DNA of 64,000 nt from JACPPO01 sp965262505 (GTDB taxonomy: Bacteria; Acidobacteriota; Vicinamibacteria; Vicinamibacterales; UBA2999), in assembly GCA_965262505.1 (NCBI GenBank), contig CBDHFM010000030.1:496001-560000 (forward strand), in the 5' to 3' direction. This document shows positions 1 to 8,725 of the stretch, piece by piece; position 1 is the stretch's first letter; every line of letters begins with the position of its first letter. The notes under the pieces are model-generated. The model made no database searches, had not been told where the DNA came from, and saw nothing but the letters and a program-made list of their open reading frames with translations. The translations under genes were made by a program, and so were the position numbers.

Positions 1-392
1 GGCGCGTTGGATGCCGGCGACCTTGTGGGCCCCGAGATTGTCGGCAATGACGATGTCGCCGGGCTGCAGGGTCGGCACCAGGATCTGTTCGATGTAGGCG
101 CGGAAGCTCTCGCCATCGATCGCGCCGTCGAAGACCCCCGGTGCGGTCAGCCCCGTGACCCGCAACGCGGCGAGAAACGTGCTGGTCTGCCAGCGCCCGC
201 AGGGGGCGTGGTCGTGGACGCGCGCGCCGCGCGGTGCCCGGCCGTACCGCCGAAGCAGATTGGTGGTGATGCCGGTTTCGTCCAGAAACACGAGGTGGGC
301 GACATCCCAGGTCGGCGCCGCCGCGTGCCACGCGACCCGCGCGGCCGCGACGTCAGGCCGATCGTGTTCGGACGGGCGGACCGTGTTTTTTA
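1..392 (-). CDS. IS630-type transposase, DDE catalytic half (orfB), partial
   Basis: Read in the frame next to orfA, this stretch gives VRPSEHDRPDVAAARVAW, then the DDE superfamily endonuclease core: FLDETGITTNLLRRYGRAPR with the first catalytic Asp, then a strand ending IVIADNLGAHK with the second. The third catalytic acid would be beyond base 1. It has no start codon of its own, which fits production by frameshifting at the A6 run. Relative to orfA the shift is +1 (equivalently -2), not the -1 usual for A6G sites, so a disabling indel is also possible. The family is clear from the motifs; activity is unknown. Confidence 0.7.
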
Positions 393-715
393 ACGGTCAG
401 GCCGAGGGCCCGCACGGCGCGCCAGACCGTCGGCACACTCGCGGGCGTGGCGAGGGCGTCCTTCAGCTCAGCCAGCGTGCGATCCGGTTGCGCCGCAATC
501 AGCGCGGCCAAGGTGTGTAGGTGCGGCTCAAGCATGCAGCGCCGTCCATGTCGCTGGACGCGAGGCGCCACCTCGCCCGTGTCGCGCCGCCGCTGTTTCA
601 GTAGCCGCACCCACGACCCGCTCACGCGGTACTTCGCCGCCACCTCGGCCGCCGTCATCCCGGCATCGCTGTCGAGGAGCGCCCGCTCTCGCAGATCCAT
701 CGAATAGGCACGCAT
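353..715 (-). CDS. IS630-type transposase, N-terminal half (orfA)
   Basis: This reading frame carries the DNA-binding half of an IS630-family transposase. The start is placed at the ATG at 713-715, giving MRAYSMDLRERALLDSDAG; upstream codons lack this family character. Residues about 5-55 form the usual N-terminal helix-turn-helix (SMDLRERAL, AAEVAAKYRVSGSWVRLLKQ), and the following part has the second HTH leading to LGLTVKK. At LTVKK there is a run of six A residues (T on the plus strand, 386-391). After it the DDE domain continues in another frame, so either programmed slippage makes the full protein or the gene is frameshifted. The predicted peptide alone is 120 aa and cannot catalyse transposition. 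Confidence 0.75.
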   Translation of the reverse strand: MRAYSMDLRERALLDSDAGMTAAEVAAKYRVSGSWVRLLKQRRRDTGEVAPRVQRHGRRCMLEPHLHTLAALIAAQPDRTLAELKDALATPASVPTVWRAVRALGLTVKKHGPPVRTRSA

Positions 716-789
716 CGGGCCTCCTGCATCGGTGCGCGCAGAAGTACCACGACCGCCCCAGGTAGTACAAGGCCTATTTGAAAAGCGCT

Positions 790-3681
790 TTAGGATTCCA
801 CGGGCGGGCAGGAGCAGAAGAGGTTTCGGTCGCCGTAGGCGTTGTCGATGCGGCCGACGGGCGGCCAGAACTTGTTTGCCCTGACGAACGGGAGCGGAAA
901 CGCCGCCTGCTCGCGTGTGTACGGATGGCGCCACTCCGTGGCCGACACGGCCTCGGCCGTATGGGGTGCGTTTTTCAGCACGTTATCGTCCCGGTCCACG
1001 CGCCGGCCGGCGACCTCGTCTATTTCCGCGCGAATCTGAATCATCGCGTCGCAGAATCGGTCGAGCTCCGCCTTGTCCTCGCTTTCGGTCGGTTCCACCA
1101 TCAGTGTGCCCGCCACGGGAAACGAGACCGTCGGCGCATGGAATCCGTAGTCCATCAGGCGCTTCGCCACGTCCATCTCCTCGACCCCGGCTGTCTTGAA
1201 CTGACGCAGGTCGAAGATCAGTTCGTGCGCGACGCGGCCGTTCGCTCGTGCATACAGGACGGGATAGTGCGGCTCGAGCCGCGCCTTGATGTAGTTGGCG
1301 TTGAGAATGGCGTGCTTCGTGGCGTCGGTTGCGCCGTCGGCCCCGAGCATCCGGATATATCCGTAGGAGATGAGCAGGATGCTGGCGCTACCCCACGGCG
1401 CGGCCGAGATCGCGTGGATCGCCTGCTCGCCGCCGGTCCGGATGAGTGGATGCCCTGGCAGATAGGGAGCGAGATGCCGGGCGACGCCGATGGGGCCCAT
1501 GCCCGGTCCACCGCCACCATGAGGAATCGAGAACGTCTTGTGGAGGTTCAGGTGGCAGACATCGGCACCGATCGACGCCGGGCTGGTCAGTCCCACTTGC
1601 GCGTTCATGTTGGCGCCGTCCATGTACACCTGCCCGCCGTGTTCATGCACGACATCGCAGATCGTACGGATCTCGTCCTCGAAGACGCCGTGCGTGGACG
1701 GATACGTGATCATGAGGCACGCGAGGCGGTCATGATGCTCGGCCGCCTTCTTCCGGAGGTCCGCCACGTCGACATTGCCGTTCGGCGCGGTCGCCACGAC
1801 GACGACGCGCATGCCCGCCATGGCGGCGCTGGCCGGATTGGTGCCGTGCGCCGAGGCCGGAATCAGCACGACGTCGCGGTGCCCACCGTCGCGCGTCAGG
1901 TGATAAGCACGAATCACCATCAGGCCGGCGAACTCCCCCTGCGCCCCGGAGTTGGGCTGGAGGGAGACCGCGGCGAAACCGGTAATCTCGGACAGCGCCG
2001 CTTCCAGGTCGCGGAAGATCTCCGCATACCCCTCCACCTGGTCGACAGGCGCGAACGGATGTACCCGGCCGAAGCGTTCCCAGGTGACGGGCAGCATCTC
2101 GGTGGCCGCGTTCAGCTTCATGGTGCACGAGCCCAGGGCGATCATCGATGTATCGAGGCCGAGGTCCTTCCGCTCCAGGCTGCGGATGTATCGCATCATC
2201 TGGGTCTCGGACCGGTGCGTGTTGAACACCGGATGGGTCATGAACGGGCTCGCTCTTCGCAGCGGCGGCGGGTAGTCGTCCGCCGAAGCGTCACGCGAAG
2301 GCGGAGGACTTCCGGCTGCCGAGACCGCTTTGCCGCCAGCGCCCATGCACACGTTGATGATGTCGCAAATGTCGGATGTGGAGGCGGTCTCGTCGAGCGC
2401 GATGCCGACGGTGCGCGCGTCGACGTAGCGAAGGTTGATGCCGGCTGCCAGCGCCCGCTCGCGGACGGCATCGGCCCCCGACGGAACTTCCACGCGGAGC
2501 GTGTCGAAATAATGTGCGTTCGTCTGCCGCAGGCCGAGCGTGCGCAGCTCCGCGTCAAGGACGCGGGCCAGCGCGTGGACGCGGCCAGCAATGGCCCTGA
2601 GACCGTCCGGACCGTGATACACGGCGTACATCGCCGCCATATTGGCTAGCAGCGCCTGTGCCGTGCAGATGTTCGACGTCGCCTTTTCGCGCCGGATGTG
2701 CTGTTCGCGCGTCGCCAGCGCCATCCGGTACGCCTTCCGGCCCTGCCCGTCCACCGATACGCCGATCATCCGTCCCGGCATCTGGCGAACGAAGGCGCGT
2801 CGGTTCGCAAAGAACGCGGCGTGCGGGCCGCCGTATCCGAGCGGCACACCGAAGCGTTGCGAATTGCCGAACACCACGTCGGCGCCCATCTCACCTGGGG
2901 GCGTGAGCAGCGCCAGCGCGAGGAGGTCAGCGCCAACCGCCACGAGCGCGCCCGCGTCATGAGCGCGCGTGATGCAGGGCGTCAGATCCTGCACGAGGCC
3001 CGCTTCGTCCGGATACTGGAGCAGCACACCGAACGGTGTGCGGCCCGAGCGAGCGTCAAACGTCATCTCCTCGATCGATCTGACCTCGACATCGATCTCG
3101 AGCGGTTCCGCGCGAGCGCGCACCACGTCGATCGTCTGCGGCAGGCAGCGATCGCTGACGAGAAACCGCGCACGCTGGCCGTCCGTGCCCTTGTTCGTTC
3201 GCACGCGGTGCAGCAGCGTCATCGCTTCCGCCCCGGCCGTCGCCTCGTCAAGCAGCGACGCGTTGGCGACCTCCATCCCCGTGAGATCCGAGACCATCGT
3301 CTGGAAGTTGATGAGGGATTCGAGGCGGCCCTGTGCGATCTCGGCCTGGTACGGCGTATACGGGGTGTACCAGCCCGGGTTCTCCATCACCATGCGCAGG
3401 ATGACGCTCGGCGTGACCGTGTCGTGATACCCGAGGCCGATGTAGGACCGGAACGTCTTGTTGCGGGCGGCGAGCTTGGCCAGCCGGCGCAGGTACTGGT
3501 GCTCGCTTTCCGCCGGCGGGAGGTCGAGCGGTCGTTTCAAGCGGATGGAGGCCGGAATCGCTTCGTCAATCAGAGCATCGAGGGAAGGCGCGCCGACGGC
3601 CGTGAGCATCGCGTCCCGTTCGCCGGGAGACGGCCCCACGTGACGGGGCGCGAACCAGTCGTTGGCATCCAGCGGCTGCAT
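790..3681 (-). CDS. gcvP: Glycine dehydrogenase (decarboxylating), P protein
   Basis: This is the pyridoxal-phosphate P protein of the glycine cleavage system. It decarboxylates glycine and passes the aminomethyl group to the lipoyl arm of GcvH. The 963-aa product is a full-length single-chain GcvP (family about 950 aa). The PLP-binding lysine is in LHKTFSIPHGGGGPGMGP at about residue 715, followed by the Gly-rich stretch. The N-terminal half begins FAPRHVGPSPGERDAM and holds the TPYTPYQAEIAQGRLESL region typical of the family. The start is the ATG at 3679-3681, which shares one base with the gcvH stop (TGATG), indicating translational coupling; a longer open frame upstream is overlap with gcvH. 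It is the last gene of gcvT-gcvH-gcvP. The IS630 element lies just downstream and does not enter the gene. Confidence 0.97.
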   Translation of the reverse strand: MQPLDANDWFAPRHVGPSPGERDAMLTAVGAPSLDALIDEAIPASIRLKRPLDLPPAESEHQYLRRLAKLAARNKTFRSYIGLGYHDTVTPSVILRMVMENPGWYTPYTPYQAEIAQGRLESLINFQTMVSDLTGMEVANASLLDEATAGAEAMTLLHRVRTNKGTDGQRARFLVSDRCLPQTIDVVRARAEPLEIDVEVRSIEEMTFDARSGRTPFGVLLQYPDEAGLVQDLTPCITRAHDAGALVAVGADLLALALLTPPGEMGADVVFGNSQRFGVPLGYGGPHAAFFANRRAFVRQMPGRMIGVSVDGQGRKAYRMALATREQHIRREKATSNICTAQALLANMAAMYAVYHGPDGLRAIAGRVHALARVLDAELRTLGLRQTNAHYFDTLRVEVPSGADAVRERALAAGINLRYVDARTVGIALDETASTSDICDIINVCMGAGGKAVSAAGSPPPSRDASADDYPPPLRRASPFMTHPVFNTHRSETQMMRYIRSLERKDLGLDTSMIALGSCTMKLNAATEMLPVTWERFGRVHPFAPVDQVEGYAEIFRDLEAALSEITGFAAVSLQPNSGAQGEFAGLMVIRAYHLTRDGGHRDVVLIPASAHGTNPASAAMAGMRVVVVATAPNGNVDVADLRKKAAEHHDRLACLMITYPSTHGVFEDEIRTICDVVHEHGGQVYMDGANMNAQVGLTSPASIGADVCHLNLHKTFSIPHGGGGPGMGPIGVARHLAPYLPGHPLIRTGGEQAIHAISAAPWGSASILLISYGYIRMLGADGATDATKHAILNANYIKARLEPHYPVLYARANGRVAHELIFDLRQFKTAGVEEMDVAKRLMDYGFHAPTVSFPVAGTLMVEPTESEDKAELDRFCDAMIQIRAEIDEVAGRRVDRDDNVLKNAPHTAEAVSATEWRHPYTREQAAFPLPFVRANKFWPPVGRIDNAYGDRNLFCSCPPVES

Positions 3682-4055
3682 CAGCCGAGAAGGCCCTGAT
3701 ACTGTGCGCTGTCGAGCAACCCTGCCGCGTCGCCGGGATCTGAAACGCGCACTTTGATCATCCACGACGAGTGCGGGTCCGTGTTCACCGCCTCCGGATG
3801 GTCCTTTACCGCGTCGTTCACCTCGACCACCTCCCCGCCGACCGGCGCAAACAGTTCCGACACCGCCTTCACCGATTCGATGGAGCCAAACGTCTGCCCA
3901 GCAGTCAGGCTGGTGCCGACCTCCGGCAACTCCATATAGACGACATCCCCGAGTTGCTGCTGGGCGTAATCGGTGATGCCGATTTCGGCTATGTCGCCGG
4001 AGAGGCGGACCCACTCGTGGTCCTTGGTGTACTTCCGATCGTCGGGATAGGCCAT
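3681..4055 (-). CDS. gcvH: Glycine cleavage system H protein
   Basis: GcvH is the lipoylated carrier shuttling the aminomethyl intermediate between GcvP, GcvT and lipoamide dehydrogenase. The 124-aa product has the family length. The lipoyl lysine is K63 in GSIESVKAVSEL, preceded by the DHEWVRL and IGITDYAQQQLGDVVY motifs. The gene lies 39 bp after gcvT, and its stop overlaps the gcvP start, so the three form one operon. No lipoate ligase or lpd gene is in the window. Confidence 0.97.
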   Translation of the reverse strand: MAYPDDRKYTKDHEWVRLSGDIAEIGITDYAQQQLGDVVYMELPEVGTSLTAGQTFGSIESVKAVSELFAPVGGEVVEVNDAVKDHPEAVNTDPHSSWMIKVRVSDPGDAAGLLDSAQYQGLLG

Positions 4056-4094
4056 GTCTCTCCTTGTCTCGTGAGCTGACCCGAAGGTCCGCCC

Positions 4095-5216
4095 CTACGC
4101 CTGCGCGCCCCTCTTGTAGAAGGGCATCCGCACGACGCGCGCGTTCGCGGCGCGGCCGCGAATGTCAATCTCGATTGTCGCACCTAGCTTCGACTGCTCA
4201 ATCGGCACGTAGGCCATGCCGATCGCCTTCTCGAGATGCGGGGTCTGGGTGCCGCTAGTCACCACGCCAACCGGTGTGTCACCCTGCATGACGCGGTGTC
4301 CGTGACGTGCGATTCCACGGTCGATCATCTCGAAGCCAACCAGCTTCCGCGATACCCCGCTCTCCTTCTGCTCCCGGAGCCGGTCCCGGCCGATGAACGC
4401 TTCGTTGGTCCACCCAATCATCCAGCCGAGGCCTGCCTCGAGGACGGTGGTCGTCTCGTCGATGTCGCTGCCGTGCAGCCGCATCCCCGCCTCGAGGCGT
4501 AGCGTGTCACGCGCGCCGAGGCCGGCGGGCACGATGCCGGCCGAGCGGCCTGACTCGATGATCGCCTGCCAGACCGTATCGGCCATGTTGGGGGGTACAA
4601 AGATCTCATAGCCATCCTCGCCCGTATATCCCGTGCGGGCAATCGTCGCGCGGGCACCGGCCACCTCTCCGTACGCAAACCAGAACGGCTGAATCTCCGC
4701 GAGCTCAGCGCCGGTGAGCGGCTGCAGCACGTCGAGCGAGGCCGGTCCCTGGATGGCGATCAAGGCGTAGCGACTGCTCGAGTCGATCGCCGCGGCATTG
4801 CCCGTGGCCTTCACCTGTTCGCCGATCCAGGCGAAGTCCCTGGCGATGTTCCCCGCGTTCACCACCAGCAGGAAGTGGCCGGGCGCCATGCGGTAGACGA
4901 TCATGTCGTCCAGGAACGTCCCCTGCGGCGTCAGGAGGCCCGAATACTGCGCCTGCCCCACCTTCAGTTGCGCCGGGTCGCTGCACGCGATCCGCTGCAC
5001 CGCCGTCAGGGCGTTCTTGCCCGCGATCTCAATCTCGCCCATGTGGCTGACATCGAACAGGCCGGCGCGCGTGCGGACGGCCATGTGCTCGCTGGCAATC
5101 CCCGCATACTCGACGGGCATCTCCCAGCCGGCGAACGGCATCATCTTCGCCCGAGACGCGCGGTGGCGGGCGTTGAGCGGGGTCTTGCGAAGCTCGGTGG
5201 CGGCCGCGTCGGTCAT
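4095..5216 (-). CDS. gcvT: Aminomethyltransferase, T protein of glycine cleavage
   Basis: GcvT transfers the methylene group from aminomethyl-lipoyl GcvH to tetrahydrofolate and releases ammonia. The 373-aa protein has the N-terminal signature TPLNARHRASRAKMMPFAGW, the DVSHMGEIE folate-binding segment, GYTGEDGYEIF and the C-terminal barrel ending in MPFYKRGAQA. The start ATG is at 5214-5216. It is the first gene of gcvT-gcvH-gcvP. I looked at 5217-5400 on the coding strand for a glycine riboswitch and found no match to its conserved core, so regulation is not evident. Confidence 0.96.
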   Translation of the reverse strand: MTDAAATELRKTPLNARHRASRAKMMPFAGWEMPVEYAGIASEHMAVRTRAGLFDVSHMGEIEIAGKNALTAVQRIACSDPAQLKVGQAQYSGLLTPQGTFLDDMIVYRMAPGHFLLVVNAGNIARDFAWIGEQVKATGNAAAIDSSSRYALIAIQGPASLDVLQPLTGAELAEIQPFWFAYGEVAGARATIARTGYTGEDGYEIFVPPNMADTVWQAIIESGRSAGIVPAGLGARDTLRLEAGMRLHGSDIDETTTVLEAGLGWMIGWTNEAFIGRDRLREQKESGVSRKLVGFEMIDRGIARHGHRVMQGDTPVGVVTSGTQTPHLEKAIGMAYVPIEQSKLGATIEIDIRGRAANARVVRMPFYKRGAQA

Positions 5217-5343
5217 GAAGCCGGATTGGAATCGCTTGAAGGGACTGGATCGTACAAGAGGACCAGGAGCACTTAAACGTACTATGCGTGCGAGGGACGG
5301 TCAAGGAAAGACGCCGCGACTTCGGAGGAGTGAAGGCGTGCGT

Positions 5344-5670
5344 TCAGCGTCCACGCCGGTCGCGACTCGCACGCCGTTCGACTTTGCGGCCCTCGATGCC
5401 GCCTGGCGGGCTGCGGTGTACCTTCCGGCGAGCCCTCCCCGTTCGACGGTTCCGATCTGTTCGCCGCTCTGGTCGGCCTGTCCGGAGGGCCGCGACCGAC
5501 TTCGCCAAGTCTGTGATTTCCGCGATCTCCTCGTGCGCCTTCGCTTTGCGTGCGTCAATCATCAACGACTTCAGCGACGCCTCGGCGCGATCGAGTACTT
5601 TCGCAGCCCTATCTGAATATGACACTGGAGCGAAGCCTACAGCGGCCGAGCGGAAGCGGTCAAGCTTCAC
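5344..5670 (-). CDS. Small hypothetical protein, possibly frameshifted
   Basis: This is an unrecognised 108-aa reading frame between gcvT and the PilZ gene. Its first half (SYSDRAAKVLDRAEASLKSL to EITDLAKSVAAL) looks like an alpha-helical protein of ordinary composition. The second half is Arg-rich and resembles out-of-frame translation. An adjacent frame (to 5301) has a more natural look, ending ARQAASRAAKSNGVRVATG, so an indel near 5470 may have split one gene. No motif indicates function, and it may not be a gene. Confidence 0.25.
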   Translation of the reverse strand: MKLDRFRSAAVGFAPVSYSDRAAKVLDRAEASLKSLMIDARKAKAHEEIAEITDLAKSVAALRTGRPERRTDRNRRTGRARRKVHRSPPGGIEGRKVERRASRDRRGR

Positions 5671-5690
5671 GCGGCCAGAACAAGACGTCG

Positions 5691-6098
5691 CTAGTCGTTT
5701 TGGAGGATGCGCCGCACGGCGTCGATCGCCTCGCGGGTCGGGTCCAGGAATTCAATCGCGACGTAGTATTCCGTCCGGGCCAGCGTTGCCGACTCGCTCT
5801 GCACGCTGCGTTGAACGGACCGCACCACGCGGGCCTGAAGCGTCACGATGGTGTTCCTCCACTCAATCTGGACCGGGCATTGCCGGTCTCGAGGTGGTGC
5901 GACTGGCAGTTGCAGGCGCGCCCCAGTTTCACTGAGGTCGACGACAATGCCTTCGCTCCTTCCACCCAGGCGGGCGCGAAGCGGCTCGAAAGGGGTGCGT
6001 TCGGCTCCGCGTCGATCGAGATCCGCGGACTCTGTGTTCAGATTCGGTTTATTGGGGGACATCAACGTCAACATCGACTCTAGTGTCATCGATCGCAA
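5691..6098 (-). CDS. PilZ domain protein
   Basis: The 135-aa product carries the two PilZ motifs that bind cyclic di-GMP: R30-G-A-E-R34 (RxxxR) and D54-L-S-E-T-G59 ([D/N]xSxxG). A beta-barrel-like stretch follows to the C terminus (EYYVAIEFLDP). It has no signal peptide or other domain, so it is probably a cytosolic stand-alone receptor acting on an unknown partner. In-frame ATG codons at 6098, 6089 and nearby leave the first residues uncertain. It lies directly downstream of the AAA+ regulator at 6126-7565 (27 bp), so the two may be co-transcribed. Confidence 0.85.
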   Translation of the reverse strand: MRSMTLESMLTLMSPNKPNLNTESADLDRRGAERTPFEPLRARLGGRSEGIVVDLSETGARLQLPVAPPRDRQCPVQIEWRNTIVTLQARVVRSVQRSVQSESATLARTEYYVAIEFLDPTREAIDAVRRILQND

Positions 6099-6125
6099 AA
6101 CTCAATCCAAAAGAGCCGCTTTAAC

Positions 6126-7565
6126 CTATTCGCGGGCCTGCGCAGGACGCTTGGGGTCGCCCTCCGGCCGCGCCCACGCCGGCACCTGCTTCCCTGATGT
6201 CCGGCTGGAGCCCCCGTAATAGAGATACGCCGCGAGCGTGTGATAGCTGATATCGAGCACCCGCGCCGCCGCTCGCTTGTTGCGCCCGCACCGCTCGAAC
6301 GTCAGCCGGGCGTAGCGGCTTCCCCATGCCCGCATGGAGTCACCGGCGGCAATGGACGGACCCAGCACCTCCCCGTAGCGGCCGCAGACCTGAGGCGGCA
6401 GGTCGGACAACTCGATTCGAGTCGATGCCACCAGCGCGATCGCCCGTTCGATCAGCCGCTCCAACTCCCGGACGTTGCCCGGCCAGTCGTACAGGTGGAG
6501 CGCATCGAGAGCCGCATCCGAGATCGAGAGGTCACGCGTGGCGCGATGCCGCGCCAGGAAGTACGCGGCAAGCTCCGGAATGTCGTCGCGTCGCAGCCGA
6601 AGGGGCGGCACGTGAATATCGACGCCACTGAGCCGGTAGTACAGGTCCGCGCGGAACAGCCCGCGTGCCACGAGATCCGATAGGGGACGGTTGGTCGCCG
6701 CGACGATGCGCGTGTCGACCCGGCGCGCGCCCGTGCCACCCACGCGCTCCACGGCCAGGTCCTGGATGGCGCGCAGCAGTTTCGCCTGCGCCGAGAGCGC
6801 GAGGTCCGACACTTCGTCGAGAAACAGCGTGCCCGCGTGGGCGTGTTCGAACTTGCCGCGTCGCCCCCGCACCCCGGTGGCCGTCCGCTCCTCAATGCCG
6901 AAGAGCTCAGCCTCGAGCAGCGTTTCCACCACCGCCGCACAATTCACCGCGACGAACTGCCCGGCGCGTCGCCGGCTCAACTCGTGGACCTGGCGGGCGA
7001 CGAGCTCTTTGCCCGTGCCGCTCTCACCCTCGATGAGCACAGTGAAATCGGTGAGTGCGACCCTCTCGACGCGTTCCCTGAGCGATTCCATTGCCGATGT
7101 CGAGCCGATGAGCGGCGCCGCGCCATCAGAGCTGACCGGACGCGGGGTGCTTCGCGCGCGCGCCGCCTCGAGGACGAGACCACCCAGCTGCGCGGCCGCG
7201 GCTAGTAGTTCGAGGTCCTGTTCGTCGAGCCGACGGCCCCGTTCGAATGACGCTTCCAGAACGGCCTGTACCCGCGAATCCGCCGTTGGGACGTTCAGTA
7301 CGATCGATTCAGCCGTACGGGTTGGTGTGACGAGCCGGGCCTGATAGCGCGCCGGGATCTCGCGCAACCGCACGCCCCGTATCGACAGGAGTTGTTCCAC
7401 TTGCCTCTCGAAAATGCCAGGCAGGCCACCGTCGGCGGCAGGGCGCGCGAGCGCCGTGCCGACCGCGGCGACGATCTGCCGAAGATCGGCGGATCTGTCG
7501 GCGCCATCCACGGTCCCACCCGTCATGGACGCCGCTATTTGTCCTGCATTCTCGAATCCCGACAT
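6126..7565 (-). CDS. Sigma-54-type AAA+ regulator lacking the GAFTGA motif
   Basis: The 479-aa protein resembles a bacterial enhancer-binding protein. An N-terminal GAF-like region (about 25-135) is followed by an AAA+ domain with Walker A GESGTGKE (180-187), Walker B TLFLDEV (246-252) and sensor segment IVAATNRPL, then a Fis-type HTH (CGRNKRAAARVLDISYHTL). The odd point is the L1 loop: where the family has GAFTGA after ELFG, this protein reads IEERTATGVRGRRGKFE. GAFTGA contacts sigma-54, so it may remodel another target or act with a different sigma factor; that is inference. The start ATG at 7563-7565 has GGGAGG five bases upstream, which excludes the longer upstream frame. It has no receiver domain, so the signal is probably sensed by the N-terminal region. 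Confidence 0.85.
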   Translation of the reverse strand: MSGFENAGQIAASMTGGTVDGADRSADLRQIVAAVGTALARPAADGGLPGIFERQVEQLLSIRGVRLREIPARYQARLVTPTRTAESIVLNVPTADSRVQAVLEASFERGRRLDEQDLELLAAAAQLGGLVLEAARARSTPRPVSSDGAAPLIGSTSAMESLRERVERVALTDFTVLIEGESGTGKELVARQVHELSRRRAGQFVAVNCAAVVETLLEAELFGIEERTATGVRGRRGKFEHAHAGTLFLDEVSDLALSAQAKLLRAIQDLAVERVGGTGARRVDTRIVAATNRPLSDLVARGLFRADLYYRLSGVDIHVPPLRLRRDDIPELAAYFLARHRATRDLSISDAALDALHLYDWPGNVRELERLIERAIALVASTRIELSDLPPQVCGRYGEVLGPSIAAGDSMRAWGSRYARLTFERCGRNKRAAARVLDISYHTLAAYLYYGGSSRTSGKQVPAWARPEGDPKRPAQARE

Positions 7566-7781
7566 CATCACCTCCCTGACGTGTTGTGAACCGGTACGGG
7601 GCTGCAACCAAGGTCGATGCCACATGCCTTGCCGGTGACGCCACTCTGTGTCACGGGCGCCGGGCGCGGACCAGGTCGTCATGGAGCGGCGTTCCAGGGT
7701 AGCCCTGTCCCATGTACGTCCACCGCGTTCGACCAATGGGAATGCGATACCCGTTGATTGCTGAGTGTGGCAAGAGGAGCT

Positions 7782-8339
7782 TCAGAAGGAGTCGATCCAG
7801 GTTCCGGTATGCGGCTGGTATCGCTGCACTCGCACACGTCCCATTGCACCGAGAACGCGGATGGCGAACTGGGAGCCGTCGCGGCCGCGCACGTAGACCG
7901 AGCCGGATGTCGCCGTGCCGAGCGGCGCGAAGGAGAGCATGTTGCTCGAGCCGATTCTGAGCGGGTCGCTCCCGGCCTCGCCTGACACGGCAATGGCAAC
8001 ACCCGGAAACAGGTCGGACAGGCGGGCGAGCGCATCCAGCGGCTGATCGACGTACGCCGCGATGTCCCTCGCGCGGACCCCATTTCGATTGCCGTCCACG
8101 AACATCCGGAAGGTGATGCCCGCGCGATCTTCGCTAAACCGGAGGGCGACATTGGCCGATCGCATGACGGCGTGCGAGCGGGCCATCGTCATCCGCGCAG
8201 CCAGGTATCGGGCAGCTGCGGTGGCCCGGGCGCGGTCGACTGTCGCCAGCGACTGCGGGACCGCGATGGCGGACAGGGTGGTGATGAGCGCCGCGACCAA
8301 CAGAATTTCGATGAGGGTGTAGCCGTGACTGGAAGCCAC
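7782..8339 (-). CDS. Type IV pilin-like / GspH-type pseudopilin
   Basis: The product (about 185 aa from the GTG at 8337-8339) starts VASSHG followed by YTLIEILLVAALITTLSAIA. This is a class III prepilin signal: a short leader, cleavage after Gly, Glu at +5 and a hydrophobic helix. The following RYLAARMTMARSHAVMRSANVALRF is characteristic of GspH/FimT minor pseudopilins. It would be processed by a prepilin peptidase and assembled in a type IV pilus or type II secretion pseudopilus; no such machinery is in the window. The open frame extends upstream through the HhH gene, but the prepilin leader fixes the start. It lies 50 bp downstream of the HhH gene, suggesting co-transcription. Confidence 0.85.
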   Translation of the reverse strand: MASSHGYTLIEILLVAALITTLSAIAVPQSLATVDRARATAAARYLAARMTMARSHAVMRSANVALRFSEDRAGITFRMFVDGNRNGVRARDIAAYVDQPLDALARLSDLFPGVAIAVSGEAGSDPLRIGSSNMLSFAPLGTATSGSVYVRGRDGSQFAIRVLGAMGRVRVQRYQPHTGTWIDSF

Positions 8340-8389
8340 CGCAGCGCGGGGCCGCGGAGGCCTGACGCCTCCGCAACCCCGCGCCGTCG

Positions 8390-8725
8390 CTACTCGGTCC
8401 GCACGGCGGCGCGTTCGGTCCGCGGCGGCGTGAGGGTGACGAGCGATTCCAGCCTGAGAAAGCTCACTTCGCCGATGCCGCGGACGTTCATCAGCTCCTC
8501 GACCTTCTTGAAGCCGCTGTTCTGCTGCCGGTAGTCGACGATCCGCTGCGCTGTGGCGGGGCCGATCCCGGGCAGCGTTTCGAGCTGTGCCATCGTCGCC
8601 GTATTCAGGTTCACGAGCGCCGCCGCAGCGGTCGCTACGGCAGTCTGCTGTCGACCGCCCTCCTGCGCCGGGAGCGCCGTCCCGCCAAGACCAAGCACGA
8701 GCAACGCCGCAATCATCATTCTCAT
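8390..8725 (-). CDS. Secreted helix-hairpin-helix (ComEA-like) protein
   Basis: This 111-aa protein has a signal peptide (MRMMIAALLVLGLGGTALPAQ) and a single double-HhH domain: LVNLNTATMAQLETLPGIG, then TAQRIVDYRQQNSGFKKVEE and LMNVRGIGEVSFLRLE. This is the ComEA DNA-binding fold, which in competent bacteria binds incoming DNA in the periplasm. The start ATG at 8723-8725 has AGGAGG seven bases upstream. With the pseudopilin gene immediately downstream it may belong to a DNA-uptake or pilus system, but HhH proteins of this size are common and no transport gene is nearby. Confidence 0.85.
   Translation of the reverse strand: MRMMIAALLVLGLGGTALPAQEGGRQQTAVATAAAALVNLNTATMAQLETLPGIGPATAQRIVDYRQQNSGFKKVEELMNVRGIGEVSFLRLESLVTLTPPRTERAAVRTE

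Larger units (their letters stand above)
1..775 (-). mobile_element. IS630-type insertion element, cut by left window edge
   Basis: Two overlapping minus-strand reading frames encode an IS630/Tc1-mariner-type transposase: a helix-turn-helix half (353-715) and a DDE half (1-392). The element continues past base 1. Its right end lies between the orfA start (715) and the gcvP stop codon (790); about 775 is an estimate, because the other terminal repeat is outside the window and the ends cannot be matched. Confidence 0.75.

Noticed and set aside
778..2649. Long plus-strand open frame opposite gcvP
   Set aside because: It is the mirror frame of a well-supported high-GC gene, has no family motifs and is Arg/His-rich as expected for a shadow. 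The same applies to frames opposite degP (14276-15562), metG (19935-21761) and uvrA (59279-60610).
5217..5400. Possible glycine riboswitch before gcvT
   Set aside because: No match to the conserved aptamer core was found on the coding strand.
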